Assembly (NCBI RefSeq): GCF_900111565.1 | Contig: NZ_FOIK01000004.1 | Coordinates: 360,981 to 424,980, forward strand | Length of the DNA stretch: 64,000 nucleotides | From: Paenibacillus sp. NFR01 | GTDB lineage: Bacteria > Bacillota > Bacilli > Paenibacillales > Paenibacillaceae | Direction: 5' to 3' | Part shown: in pieces, positions 42,564 through 50,973 of the stretch | How the letters are laid out: every line of letters starts with the position of its first letter | Position numbering within the stretch: position 1 is the first letter of the stretch | Position numbers and translations under genes: made by a program | The notes under the pieces: generated by a model | What the model was told of the DNA's origin: nothing | The model's input: the letters and a program-made list of their open reading frames with translations, nothing else | Databases searched by the model: none

Positions 42564-44276
42564 TTGAGCAATTTCATGCAGGAAATCGTGAATGAAGTAT
42601 TGGAGCGCAACCGCGAAGCGGGGAAAACAAACGGCGTCGCCAATCCGCCGTTTCCCTCCACCCCCTCAGGCTTATCTGTAATTGCGGCAGGCGATCCGCC
42701 GCCCGCAATGCGAGCGGGCACCCTAGCGCAATCTTCAAGTTCATGCGCCCACTCTGGAAGCTGCGTAGAATCTGACGCTTGCCGCCATCCAGCTGGAACT
42801 TCCTTCTCCGCAGGCTGCAGCCGCTTCAGCCCTACACCGGCTGGCGATTCCCCCGGCCCTGGCCGGCAGCTAAGCCTATTACCGGAAACATCCGGTGCAC
42901 CTGTCTTCTCCGTTGCCACTCTGCCGCTGCTATCGGGCTCCGGGCAGGCATCCCCCGAGATTCCGGGCGTTCAGCGTATCAACTACCAAAAAACCAACGC
43001 CGGCAAACGCCTCTCCCCGCTCGGCGAGAACCTTCGCTCCACATCCCGCGGCGATCATCAGTACCCGGCATCCGGCGCAACGAATCCGGCTGTCGGGGGC
43101 GGGGATCCATTAATCAGCCAAGGGATTTCGCCAGCCCGGGCAGGAATTCTGACTTCGAATCCGGCAATCGGCGCGGGGAAACCATATTCCCGGGCTGGGG
43201 CTCCGGCTGCCAGGGAAGCAAATCCGGCATTCGGCGCAGGGAATCCGTATTCCCGGGCTGGAGCGCCGGGAATCAGGGATGGCGATCCGCCAGTTCGTGC
43301 CGCGGATCCCACGGCGGGGGTCGCCGCTGCATCCATGGGCGCAGCGGCTCCCCGCCACGGCGCGCCAGGCGCGGTTCCCCGCCCGGCAACGCCGCCCGGT
43401 TCAGTGCTGACGCCGCTGAACCAGGACCGCTTCGCAGCAGAGTGGCTGTCGCCTCTGCTGCTGCGCACCCTGCCGCCGGAACGCGGCGGCAGGCCCCTCC
43501 CGGACCGCCCCGCGCCGACGCTGCCGGGCGGTCCGGGCCAAAGGCCGGCGGGGCACACGCCGCCGGCCATCCCCTCGCCTGCGCGCGCGGCCAGCCCCGC
43601 GCAGGCCTCGCAGCCCAGCGCCCGCCCGGCCGCTGGGCCCACCGCCAGCCGCGCGGAGATCGCGGCGGCGGCCCAGACCGGCGAGCCGCTCCGCCTCGCG
43701 GCCGCCGGGGGCATCGAGGCGTGGTTGTTCCCCAGCCTCAGCCGGGAACTGCAGGCGGCCCTCGGTATCCCGGGCCGCAGCTACACCGCAGCGGGCGTCT
43801 TAACCTCGCCCGCGTGTACCCCCGGGCAGCTGTTCGCCTCAGAACAGCTGCTGGCCGGCGACGGCTCGCTCGAAGCCGACATCGCCTGGGGCCTGGACGG
43901 CCGCAGCTTCGAGCTTAAGCTGTTCGGAAGCGACCCGTTTGTCCTCGGCGAGAGGCTGCTGCGGCTGGCCGGCGAACTGCTCGCCCAAGCGCAGCAAGCC
44001 GTCCGCATCTTCACCAGCCCGAATCCAACGGGTCTCGTTAAGCGGTATTTCGGCGATGGCCACACGTCGGCCATCGCCGTTATTGAAGCAGCTACACGCT
44101 GGGGCGGCATCGCCATCGCCGAGCAATGGGCGGGGCGCTGCCCCAACGCCCGGCTCGCCATCCGGGTGGAGCACGGTTACTGCGTAGTCAGTACCGCAGC
44201 CGGTCAGCTGAATGCAGCGCTGCCGGAACTGCAAACTCTCGCTGCGGCTCACAATGCGGCATCCACATCATTTTAA
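42564..44276 (+). CDS. Compartment-associated protein with long disordered linker
   Basis: 570 residues from a TTG, 7 nt after AAGGAGGTG; 28 nt behind the first shell gene. The N-terminal MSNFMQEIVNEVLERN is an amphipathic helix like encapsulation peptides that tether cargo to shells. Residues about 25-360 are Pro/Ala/Gly-rich and probably disordered, with a ~20-residue tandem repeat containing AGNPYSRAGAP. The last ~200 residues are ordered (GGIEAWLFPSLSRELQAALG ... AIAVIEAATRWGGIAIAEQW). I do not recognise that domain. The reading frame is solid: ribosome site, no gaps, tight spacing to both neighbours. It may be a scaffold or linker between shell and enzymes. Confidence 0.75.
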   Translation: MSNFMQEIVNEVLERNREAGKTNGVANPPFPSTPSGLSVIAAGDPPPAMRAGTLAQSSSSCAHSGSCVESDACRHPAGTSFSAGCSRFSPTPAGDSPGPGRQLSLLPETSGAPVFSVATLPLLSGSGQASPEIPGVQRINYQKTNAGKRLSPLGENLRSTSRGDHQYPASGATNPAVGGGDPLISQGISPARAGILTSNPAIGAGKPYSRAGAPAAREANPAFGAGNPYSRAGAPGIRDGDPPVRAADPTAGVAAASMGAAAPRHGAPGAVPRPATPPGSVLTPLNQDRFAAEWLSPLLLRTLPPERGGRPLPDRPAPTLPGGPGQRPAGHTPPAIPSPARAASPAQASQPSARPAAGPTASRAEIAAAAQTGEPLRLAAAGGIEAWLFPSLSRELQAALGIPGRSYTAAGVLTSPACTPGQLFASEQLLAGDGSLEADIAWGLDGRSFELKLFGSDPFVLGERLLRLAGELLAQAQQAVRIFTSPNPTGLVKRYFGDGHTSAIAVIEAATRWGGIAIAEQWAGRCPNARLAIRVEHGYCVVSTAAGQLNAALPELQTLAAAHNAASTSF

Positions 44277-44288
44277 GGAGGCGAACCC

Positions 44289-44630
44289 ATGCAGGCACTC
44301 GGATTGATTGAAACGCTGGGGTATACTTCGGCGGTCTCCGCAGCCGATGCCGCGCTTAAAGCGGCGAATGTCAAACTGGTTGCCGTCGAAAAGATCATCG
44401 GCGTCGGCGGGTTGCTCGGCGTCACGCTTCACCTGAGCGGCGAAGTCGCCGCCGTGACTTCCTCCGTGGAAGCCGGAACAGCCGAGGCACAGCGCGTCGG
44501 GAGGGTTATGTCCGCCCAGGTCATCGCCAAAGCGCATGGCGAAGTCCACGATAAAATTTTGAAACGCTACGTTTTTGCTCCGGATTCACCGGCAAGCCCG
44601 CCGGGCGCTCCGGATTCCGCGCAGGTTTAA
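44289..44630 (+). CDS. BMC-H shell protein 2 with altered pore loop
   Basis: 113 residues; an AAGGAGG site lies 7 nt before the ATG. The BMC domain is clear (ALGLIETLGYTSAVSAADAALKAANVKLV), but the pore segment reads KIIGVGGLLGVTLHLSG, with GVGGLLG (38-44) instead of the usual GSG/GxG, so the pore should differ in size and polarity. A C-terminal extension of about 22 residues (FAPDSPASPPGAPDS) is Pro-rich and probably disordered. Twelve bp after the previous gene. Confidence 0.92.
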   Translation: MQALGLIETLGYTSAVSAADAALKAANVKLVAVEKIIGVGGLLGVTLHLSGEVAAVTSSVEAGTAEAQRVGRVMSAQVIAKAHGEVHDKILKRYVFAPDSPASPPGAPDSAQV

Positions 44631-44704
44631 CGGCATAACGGAAATAGGGTCCACCAGCCATCATGGCCGCTTCACCCAAAATTCGAATAATGGAGGTTTT
44701 ACAC

Positions 44705-44986
44705 ATGGGAGAATCCCTAGGATTGATTGAGACAAAAGGACTGGTCGGCGCTATCGAAGCAGCGGACGCCATGGTCAAAGCAGCAAACGTGGAGATCTGC
44801 GGATACGAAAAAATTGGCTTCGGTCTCGTTACGGTCATGGTGCGCGGCGACGTCGGCGCCGTCAAAGCGGCAACCGATGCCGGAGCCGCCGCAGCCAAAC
44901 GCGTGGGTGAGCTGGTCTCGGTCCATGTCATTCCCAGACCCCACAGCGAAGTCGAGCGCGCGCTGCTCTCCAAGGGCATTGAATAA
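44705..44986 (+). CDS. BMC-H shell protein 3
   Basis: 93 residues from the ATG at 44705, 8 nt after GGAGG; the open frame to 44663 is not supported. Canonical BMC-H: LGLIETKGLVGAIEAADAMV and EKIGFGLVTVMVRGDVGAV, pore motif GFG (38-40), where Phe would narrow the opening. It is closest in sequence to shell protein 1 of the three. It ends with VERALLSKGIE. Confidence 0.95.
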   Translation: MGESLGLIETKGLVGAIEAADAMVKAANVEICGYEKIGFGLVTVMVRGDVGAVKAATDAGAAAAKRVGELVSVHVIPRPHSEVERALLSKGIE

Positions 44987-44994
44987 TCTCCGCC

Positions 44995-45858
44995 ATGGAC
45001 AGCCGGAGCAGCGCCGTTGCGGATAATGCCCTGCTTGGCTTAGCTTACCGGGGCAGAGAAGAAGAGTTAAACGGACGGTATCCCCGCCTGCTCGTGCTGC
45101 TTACCGGCCATTTTGTCGGGATGGAAGACGGGCTGGCGGCGATCCGCAGCTTGGGCTCGGCAAGGGTCCGGCGGCGGATCTGGGCGGATGAACAGGTTCT
45201 TCGGCTATTCACCGTGGAGCAGTTGGCGGGGCAGACCGGCGTGGACGACATCTTTGCCGGCACAACAACGGCAAGCCGCTGCGCGTATGCCGACTCCACC
45301 CATGCAGGGCGGTCAAGCGCCAGACCCGGTGGACTTGCCGATTCCGTCAACGGACCTTCCCATATTCAATACTTTCCCATCCGCCCTCCTTCGCTTGCAG
45401 ACTTCGACGCCCTGCTCTTCCCGGTGCTGTCGCCCGGCCTCCTGAACCGTCTGGCACAGGTGGACACGGACGATCCTTTCGCCGCGCTGGCCGTTCAGGC
45501 GTTATGCGCCGGCAAGCCCGTCGGCGCGCTGGCGCTGGGTGCCGATCCCGCGCATTACCGGTGGGGAGAATCCGGGTTCCCCCATGCCGCGCCTCCGCTG
45601 ATTGCGGAACTGCGGCGGAAGCTGGATGCCGTTGCAGGATACGGTATTGCTGTGCTAGAGCCTGACCGTATGTCCAGCTGGCTCAAGCCGGATATGGACG
45701 CAGCTCCCGGGGGCACCTGTTTCGTTCTGACGGCAGATGATATTCTTACCGCCGCCAGGCTCGGCCGGACGCGGATTACGGTGCCGGGGCGTTTAGTGGT
45801 TACCCCGCTTGCAGCCGATCTGGCCCGCGAGCACGGAATCGTGGTCGACGGCAATTAG
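44995..45858 (+). CDS. HFCD-type flavoprotein-like compartment protein
   Basis: 287 residues starting 8 bp after shell gene 3, with no clear ribosome site, so probably coupled. The N-terminal part (PRLLVLLTGHFVGMEDGLAAIRSLG) and the segment DALLFPVLSPGLLNRLAQVDTDDPFAALAVQALCAGKPVGA have the strand-loop pattern of HFCD flavoproteins (phosphopantothenoylcysteine decarboxylase, dipicolinate synthase B, UbiX). The end (TADDILTAARLGRTRITVPG, VVTPLAADLAREHGI) resembles the tails of EutQ/PduL-neighbour proteins in other BMC operons. Possible FMN-dependent enzyme; no catalytic assignment is possible. Confidence 0.55.
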   Translation: MDSRSSAVADNALLGLAYRGREEELNGRYPRLLVLLTGHFVGMEDGLAAIRSLGSARVRRRIWADEQVLRLFTVEQLAGQTGVDDIFAGTTTASRCAYADSTHAGRSSARPGGLADSVNGPSHIQYFPIRPPSLADFDALLFPVLSPGLLNRLAQVDTDDPFAALAVQALCAGKPVGALALGADPAHYRWGESGFPHAAPPLIAELRRKLDAVAGYGIAVLEPDRMSSWLKPDMDAAPGGTCFVLTADDILTAARLGRTRITVPGRLVVTPLAADLAREHGIVVDGN

Positions 45859-45938
45859 GAGGAACCGAATCTACTCCAGCCCATCGCCCGGATTCATAAA
45901 CTTGATTTGCAATCCATCTATAGATGAGGTGAGCGTCA

Positions 45939-46223
45939 ATGAAGCTTGGAATCATTAAGGGACATGTGGTCGCCACGCGCAAGGATGATCATTTGATCGG
46001 CGCAAAGCTGCTGATCGTGCAGCCGATCCTTCCCGACGGCGCCGCCGCCGGTGCGCCGGTGATCGCGGTCGACACCGTCGGCGCAGGGATCGGGGAGACG
46101 GTGCTTTTTGCCGTCGGCAGCGTCGCTTCGCGGGCCGGCATGCACCCGAATGCGCCGATTGACGCGGCAATCGTCGGTATTGTCGACAGCGTCGACTACC
46201 ATAGCGCCTTGAAAGGAGGCTGA
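45939..46223 (+). CDS. BMC-P pentameric vertex protein (EutN/CcmL family)
   Basis: 94 residues, GAGGTG site 7 nt before the ATG. MKLGIIKGHVVATRKDDHLIGAKLLIVQPI, VDTVGAGIGETVLFAVGS and the C-terminal APIDAAIVGIVDSVD are the hallmarks of EutN/CcmL proteins, which cap shell vertices as pentamers. It is the only BMC-P here and no BMC-T gene is found. It ends 8 bp before the deaminase-like gene. Confidence 0.95.
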   Translation: MKLGIIKGHVVATRKDDHLIGAKLLIVQPILPDGAAAGAPVIAVDTVGAGIGETVLFAVGSVASRAGMHPNAPIDAAIVGIVDSVDYHSALKGG

Positions 46224-46231
46224 TTCCGGTT

Positions 46232-48046
46232 ATGCAGACAACCGACATTAAAGACGCCATTTCGCGCCGCAGGCTGATCGACGTGCTGCTGTCCGGTACC
46301 GCGTATGCCGATCTGGTGCTGAAAGGCGGATATATCATTAATGTGATTACCCGGGAAATCTATCCCGCAGACCTCGCCATCAAAGGCGAGCATATCCTGC
46401 TCGTCGGTCAGGCCGACAAGCTGATCGGTCCCGACACCGCCGTTAGAAACATGCGCGGCAAATTTATCAGCCCGGGGTTCATTGATTCGCATATGCATTT
46501 CGAAAGCGCCATGCTGACCGTGACCGAATTTTCCAAGCTGTCGATTCCTTCCGGAACAACGACGCTGGTCGCCGACCCGCATGAGATCGGCAATGTGCTT
46601 GGCGTGCCCGGCATGAAAGCGATGATTGAAGAAGCCAAAACTTTGCCCAGCCGCGTACTTTTTACCGTACCCTGCCTTACTCCCGATGTACCGGGCCTGG
46701 AAACGGCGGGCACCGACATCTCTTCCAAAGACATGCAGGAGCTGCTGAACGACGACTATGTCCAAGGTATTGGCGAGCTGCAGGGCTTCAGCAACGTTCA
46801 TCCGGTGTACCGCAACGCGCCTTATCTAATCGACGATCTGCTGGCTTCCGTATCCTACGCCAAAACCATCGGCAAATCGGTCGAAGGCAACGCACCTGGC
46901 CTCTTCGGCCCCGAACTGGCGGCGCATATCATCTGCGGCGGCGGCCATGTCTCCTGCCACGAGACGACGACCAAAGAAGAAATGATGGAGAAGCTCCGCT
47001 ACGGCGTCAGCGTTTTTATGCGCGAAGGCTCCTCGCAGCGAAATATGGCGGAATGCATCCGCGCCATTACCGAAGAAGGAATGGATTCCCGCCGGGCCAT
47101 TCTCGTCTCCGACGACATGGTGCCTGAGGATTTGCTGAAATACGGCCATATGAATGACATCGTGCGCCGGACGATCGCCGAAGGCATCGATCCCGTCGAA
47201 GCAATCCAGATGGTAACGATCAATCCGGCGGCGCATTTCGGCTTTCAGGATATCGGCGTGCTTGCTCCCGGCAAAAAAGCCGACATCGCCGTTATCGGCG
47301 ATTTGTCCCGGATGACCGTCGAAGAGGTCTATATCAGCGGTAAGCTGATTGCGCAGCATGGCGAGCTGGTCCGCGACATTCCCTCTTACGTTTATCCGGA
47401 GTCCGTGAAAAAATCCGTCAAGCGCAAGCCTGTCAAGCTTGAGGACCTGCATCTGTCTTCCGGCGGCGCCTCGGGCAGCGTCAGCGTAAGAGCCGTCGAA
47501 GTCATTCCCGATCAAAATTTGACCGGTGCCGGTATTTATACCCTGCCCGTTCAACATGGGATCGTCCAGCCGTCTGTTCAAGACGACCTGCTTCCGCTGC
47601 TCGTGATCGAACGCCACGGGCGGAGCGGCAAAGTCGGTAAAACATTTGTCCGCGGCATGAAGCTACAGGCGGGGGCCATCGCCGAAAGCGTAGCCCATGA
47701 TACTCATAACATCATCGTCACCGGCACCAACTATGCCGACATGGTGACGGCCGTCAACCGGGTTATCGCCATGGACGGCGGCATCGCCATGATCGAAGGC
47801 GGCAAGGTCGTCGGCGATCTGCCGCTGCGCATCGGCGGTCTGATGACCGACGAATTGACCGGCAAGGAGATGAGCGCCAAGATCGCCGAGCTGCACCGGC
47901 TCGCCCGTGAAGTGCTGGGCTGCACGCTGCATGTCCCCTTCATGCATCTCTCTTTTCTCTCGCTGGTTACCAGTCCGGCATGGAAAATCACCGATATCGG
48001 CCTGATCGACGCCGACCGTTTTACCGTACTGCCGCCGCTGGCTTAA
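46232..48046 (+). CDS. Adenine deaminase-family amidohydrolase
   Basis: 604 residues, the AdeC length. The metal-binding HxH lies in FIDSHMHFESAM (H87, H89), and SGTTTLVADPHEIGNVLG, GLFGPELAAHIICGGGHVSCHETTTKEE and LVSDDM are AdeC hallmarks. AdeC enzymes convert adenine to hypoxanthine and ammonia with a binuclear metal centre. In a compartment operon the substrate could be another purine or a cyclic amidine. RBS AAAGGAGG lies 12 nt before the ATG in the end of the BMC-P gene. An N-terminal helix (TDIKDAISRRRLIDVLL) is normal for AdeC but could also serve in targeting. Confidence 0.85.
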   Translation: MQTTDIKDAISRRRLIDVLLSGTAYADLVLKGGYIINVITREIYPADLAIKGEHILLVGQADKLIGPDTAVRNMRGKFISPGFIDSHMHFESAMLTVTEFSKLSIPSGTTTLVADPHEIGNVLGVPGMKAMIEEAKTLPSRVLFTVPCLTPDVPGLETAGTDISSKDMQELLNDDYVQGIGELQGFSNVHPVYRNAPYLIDDLLASVSYAKTIGKSVEGNAPGLFGPELAAHIICGGGHVSCHETTTKEEMMEKLRYGVSVFMREGSSQRNMAECIRAITEEGMDSRRAILVSDDMVPEDLLKYGHMNDIVRRTIAEGIDPVEAIQMVTINPAAHFGFQDIGVLAPGKKADIAVIGDLSRMTVEEVYISGKLIAQHGELVRDIPSYVYPESVKKSVKRKPVKLEDLHLSSGGASGSVSVRAVEVIPDQNLTGAGIYTLPVQHGIVQPSVQDDLLPLLVIERHGRSGKVGKTFVRGMKLQAGAIAESVAHDTHNIIVTGTNYADMVTAVNRVIAMDGGIAMIEGGKVVGDLPLRIGGLMTDELTGKEMSAKIAELHRLAREVLGCTLHVPFMHLSFLSLVTSPAWKITDIGLIDADRFTVLPPLA

Positions 48047-48093
48047 GCGGGAAGACGGCACAGCCATCTTTTCCAGAAGGAGGATGTTATCCC

Positions 48094-48777
48094 GTGGGCA
48101 TTCAAGTTATCGACTTATCCCAGGAGATTTATCAAGGCATGCCGGTATTTCCGCCGCATCAAAAAACGATGATCTTCCCCAATATGAGCCATGAAGAAAG
48201 CATGCAAAAACTGGGTTTTCCGTTTGCGACGAATAACCTGCTGTTGAGCGAACACGGTCCGACCCATAGCGACGCCGTCTATGAATACGATCCGCACGGT
48301 CCGACCATCGACGAGATGCCGCTGGAGTACTTTTACGGCCCCGCCATCTGCCTGGATTTGTCGCATGTCTCTCCTGACGGCTACATTACCCGCATCGAGC
48401 TGGAATCCGCGCTTCAGGCTGCACGGCTGCATCTGGACCGGGGCGATATCGTGCTGCTGCACACCGGGCACTACAACCGCGCTTACGGTACGGACGAGTG
48501 GCTGACCCGCCATGCCGGCCTCGATTACGAAGCCGCCTCCTGGCTGGCTCGGCACGGAGTGGTCAATATCGGCATTGATGCACCGTCCATCGACAACCCG
48601 CAGGACATGACCTACGCCGGTCACCTCGTGTGCCGGGAGTACGGACTGACCAACACCGAAAATCTTTGCAATCTGGACCGGATCGCCCGGCGGCGGTTCC
48701 TTTATTTCGGCCTTCCGCTCCGGATCCGCCGCGGCACCGGCTCTCCGGTACGCGCCGTCGCGGTGTTTATCGAATAA
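48094..48777 (+). CDS. Cyclase-family (kynurenine formamidase-like) metal hydrolase
   Basis: 227 residues from a GTG, 10 nt after AAGGAGG. The family motif HGTHxDxPxH appears as HGPTHSDAVYEYDP (H54, H58, D60), and IDLSQEIYQGMPVFP, IVLLHTGHY and GIDAPSIDNP are also typical. Members (KynB, isatin hydrolase, carbamoyl-amide hydrolases) open amide bonds using Zn or Mn. The changed spacing in the metal motif suggests a substrate of its own. Located between the amidohydrolase and the DUF1989 protein. Confidence 0.8.
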   Translation: MGIQVIDLSQEIYQGMPVFPPHQKTMIFPNMSHEESMQKLGFPFATNNLLLSEHGPTHSDAVYEYDPHGPTIDEMPLEYFYGPAICLDLSHVSPDGYITRIELESALQAARLHLDRGDIVLLHTGHYNRAYGTDEWLTRHAGLDYEAASWLARHGVVNIGIDAPSIDNPQDMTYAGHLVCREYGLTNTENLCNLDRIARRRFLYFGLPLRIRRGTGSPVRAVAVFIE

Positions 48778-48804
48778 TCACATCCAAAGGGAGATGCTGC
48801 TGTA

Positions 48805-49425
48805 ATGAGAACGGAACGCATTCTGGAAGAAATTGTCGTTCCCGCCTATGAGGGACGCAGCGCCCTGGTCCGCAAGGGCCAGGTGCTGTACATCGTTGAC
48901 ATGGAGGGCAAGCAGGTCGGCGATTTTGTCTGCTTTAATGCCGCCGACCCGCAGGAACATGTGTCGCCTGTCCATATGCGGGCCTCGCTCAGCAGCATTC
49001 GGCTGAAGGTCGGCGACGGGCTGTACAGCAACCGGCGGCAGCCGCTGATGCAGCTGGTGGCCGATACCGTAGGCAAACATGATTTCTTTTTCCCTGCTTG
49101 CGATTATTACCGTTACAAAGTCGATTTCGGCCTGGAAGAACATCCGAACTGCCACGACAATCTGCGGAAGGCGCTGCGCAGTTATGGCCTCGGCGAGCGC
49201 GGGCTTCCCGATCCGATCAACTGGTTTATGAACAACGCGCTGGACGAGAACCTGGATTATGTCATCGAGGAGCCGCTCTCCCGCCCCGGCGATTATGTCG
49301 CACTGTTGGCGTTGACCGATGTGGTCGTCGCTCTCTCCGCCTGCTCGCAGGATCTGGCTCCCGTCAACGGCTACAAAGTGACACCGCTCATGATGCAGAT
49401 TACCACTGGCAGCAGCGGAAGTTAA
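48805..49425 (+). CDS. DUF1989 (urea carboxylase-associated) family protein
   Basis: 206 residues, AAAGGGAG before the ATG. DUF1989 features: VVPAYEGRSALVRKGQVLYIVDMEGKQVGDFVCFNA, a YYRYKVDFGLEEHPNCHDNL segment and LSACSQDLAPVNGYKVTP near the end. Two DUF1989 proteins act as carboxyguanidine deiminase in guanidine degradation, so a C-N hydrolase/deiminase role is plausible. Last gene of the operon on this strand; a palindrome cluster follows. Confidence 0.8.
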   Translation: MRTERILEEIVVPAYEGRSALVRKGQVLYIVDMEGKQVGDFVCFNAADPQEHVSPVHMRASLSSIRLKVGDGLYSNRRQPLMQLVADTVGKHDFFFPACDYYRYKVDFGLEEHPNCHDNLRKALRSYGLGERGLPDPINWFMNNALDENLDYVIEEPLSRPGDYVALLALTDVVVALSACSQDLAPVNGYKVTPLMMQITTGSSGS

Positions 49426-49450
49426 TCCCGTACAATCCCCGATACACCGA

Positions 49451-49639
49451 AATAGAGGGAAAAACTCCCACTATTCTCCGCGAGGCTACCGTAGAAGAAA
49501 AATAGAGGGATTTCCTCCCTCTATTTCGTTCTCCACAGTCTATATTGGGGGAATAGAGTCGATTTAGTGGGACGTAATCCCACTATTCTCTTGGAAACTA
49601 CATTTCCCGCCAAATTAGAGGGAGATAATCCCACTAAAT
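49451..49639. repeat. Four AATAGAGGGA...TCCCACTATT palindromes
   Basis: Units at 49451-49475, 49501-49526, 49563-49587 and 49613-49639. Each has AGAGGGA or AGTGGGA facing TCCCACT or TCCCTCT around 4-5 nt. Arms mix two versions (GAGGGA and GTGGGA), so the units are related but not identical. Confidence 0.8.
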
Positions 49640-49771
49640 GTTTATAAAGCCCGCCAAGCAGCTAAGCCGGGCACGGCCAGCCTCCCCGCGAATCAGAGAT
49701 CCGCCTTTGAAGCATTCGAAGCATACTCAGTCACGCTGCGGGGTCCGGGAAATCATCACGACTATAATGCC

Positions 49772-49807
49772 AAATAAGCCGAACGGTATGCCGGTCGGCT
49801 TATTTAC
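49772..49807. terminator. Bidirectional terminator
   Basis: AAATAAGCCGaacGG and CCggtCGGCTTATTT form a strong hairpin with A/T flanks; it could end both the BMC operon (+) and the AraC gene (-). Confidence 0.75.
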
Positions 49808-49957
49808 TTTGGCTAGATTTACGCCTGGCTATGGCTTTGCCCCTAACCCCGGCTCTGCCTCTTGCTCTTTAAACTTTGCAATTGTATCGCATTTGGCACT
49901 TGCAACTTTGGCATTTCTCATTTCGCACTTTGCACTTTTCACTTTCCGCGCAGCGGC

Positions 49958-50830
49958 CTACTGCGAGAACCGCCGCCGGTATTCGCGGGGCGACAGCCCC
50001 TCCAGCCGCATAAACCGCGAGCTGAAATACGGCGTCTGGTTGAAGCCGACTTCCTCGGCGATCCGGGAAACGGAATAGTTGCTCTGCATCAGCAGCAGCT
50101 TGCTCTGCTCGATCCGGTAGCGCTGCAGATATTCCATCGGCGAGCAGCCGTATTTGCGCTTCATGCAGCGGGCGATATAGACCGGATGGAAATTCAGCGC
50201 CGCCTTGAGCGCTTCCGCCGTCACCTGCTCCCGGTAGTGCGTCCGTAAATACGAAGCTGCCTGCTCCGCGCAAATGTCGGGCATGAACGCCGCATCGGCT
50301 TCATTGGAATCCGCCAGCTGCTGCAACACCTCCTGGAACAGAATCTGCTGCCGCAGGCCAACGGTGCTAATATGTGAATCAGGACCGAGTTCGCGCAGCA
50401 TCGCCAGCTTCTCTTCCATCTTTTGCGTGAGCGGAATCCGGCAATGCTGCGGTACATACAGCTCAAAATTGCGGATATCGACCTGGTTGGCTTCATCGCG
50501 CGACGGCGTGAAATCGCTGCGGTCCGGCGAGGTCTCCGAGGCGCTCCAGCTCCCGGCCGTCTGGAAGTGTAGCCATTCGTACACCGTCTCCTCCTCGCAG
50601 TCCTGATAGCCGTAATGATGGCAATCGGGCCGCAGGATGAGCGTATCGCCGGGCCGCAGCGCATAGCTGCATTGTTCCTCGGCCATGTACAAGGTTCCTT
50701 TCACCACATACAGCAGATCGAATATCTCGATCCCGCGGCGGTCGAAATGGCGCTCGCCCGGCTGAAACGTATGTTGGCCGCTCACGATCAAATAAGGCAG
50801 TGGAGGCAGGGTAAATTTAATGATTTTCAT
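49958..50830 (-). CDS. AraC-family regulator with cupin sensor domain
   Basis: 290 residues. The N-terminal half is cupin-like (FDLLYVVKGTLYMAEEQCSYALRPGDTLILRPDCHHYG, the PGD..L.P...H pattern), followed by a linker and two AraC helix-turn-helices at about 185-285 (VTAEALKAALNFHPVYIARCMKRKYG; VSRIAEEVGFNQTPYFSSRFMRLEGLSPREYRR). Divergent from the MATE gene. It could regulate MATE, the BMC operon or both; the effector is unknown. Confidence 0.85.
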   Translation of the reverse strand: MKIIKFTLPPLPYLIVSGQHTFQPGERHFDRRGIEIFDLLYVVKGTLYMAEEQCSYALRPGDTLILRPDCHHYGYQDCEEETVYEWLHFQTAGSWSASETSPDRSDFTPSRDEANQVDIRNFELYVPQHCRIPLTQKMEEKLAMLRELGPDSHISTVGLRQQILFQEVLQQLADSNEADAAFMPDICAEQAASYLRTHYREQVTAEALKAALNFHPVYIARCMKRKYGCSPMEYLQRYRIEQSKLLLMQSNYSVSRIAEEVGFNQTPYFSSRFMRLEGLSPREYRRRFSQ

Positions 50831-50843
50831 GTAAGCGATTACT
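50830..50843. promoter_or_regulatory. cre-like sequence at AraC gene start
   Basis: TGTAAGCGATTACT matches the CcpA cre consensus except for the last base and overlaps the AraC start codon. A TATAAT at 50911-50916 (plus strand) may be the -10 for the MATE gene, without a good -35. Confidence 0.35.
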
Positions 50844-50973
50844 CCCGTAAAAGGTTTAAATATTGAAACTTATAGTTGGAATTGTACCACACGAAAAACA
50901 GCGAAGCACTTATAATTGTTTCCTGTAGCACCGCATACCGGCAGCGAAACTATTCAACCGGGAGGTTTACTCC

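Larger units (their letters stand above)
49426..49957. other. Repeat-rich intergenic region
   Basis: 530 bp without a supported gene: four AGAGGGA/TCCCAC palindromes, a bidirectional terminator (49772-49807) and low-complexity TTTGCACTTTT-like repeats at about 49875-49945. Confidence 0.6.
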
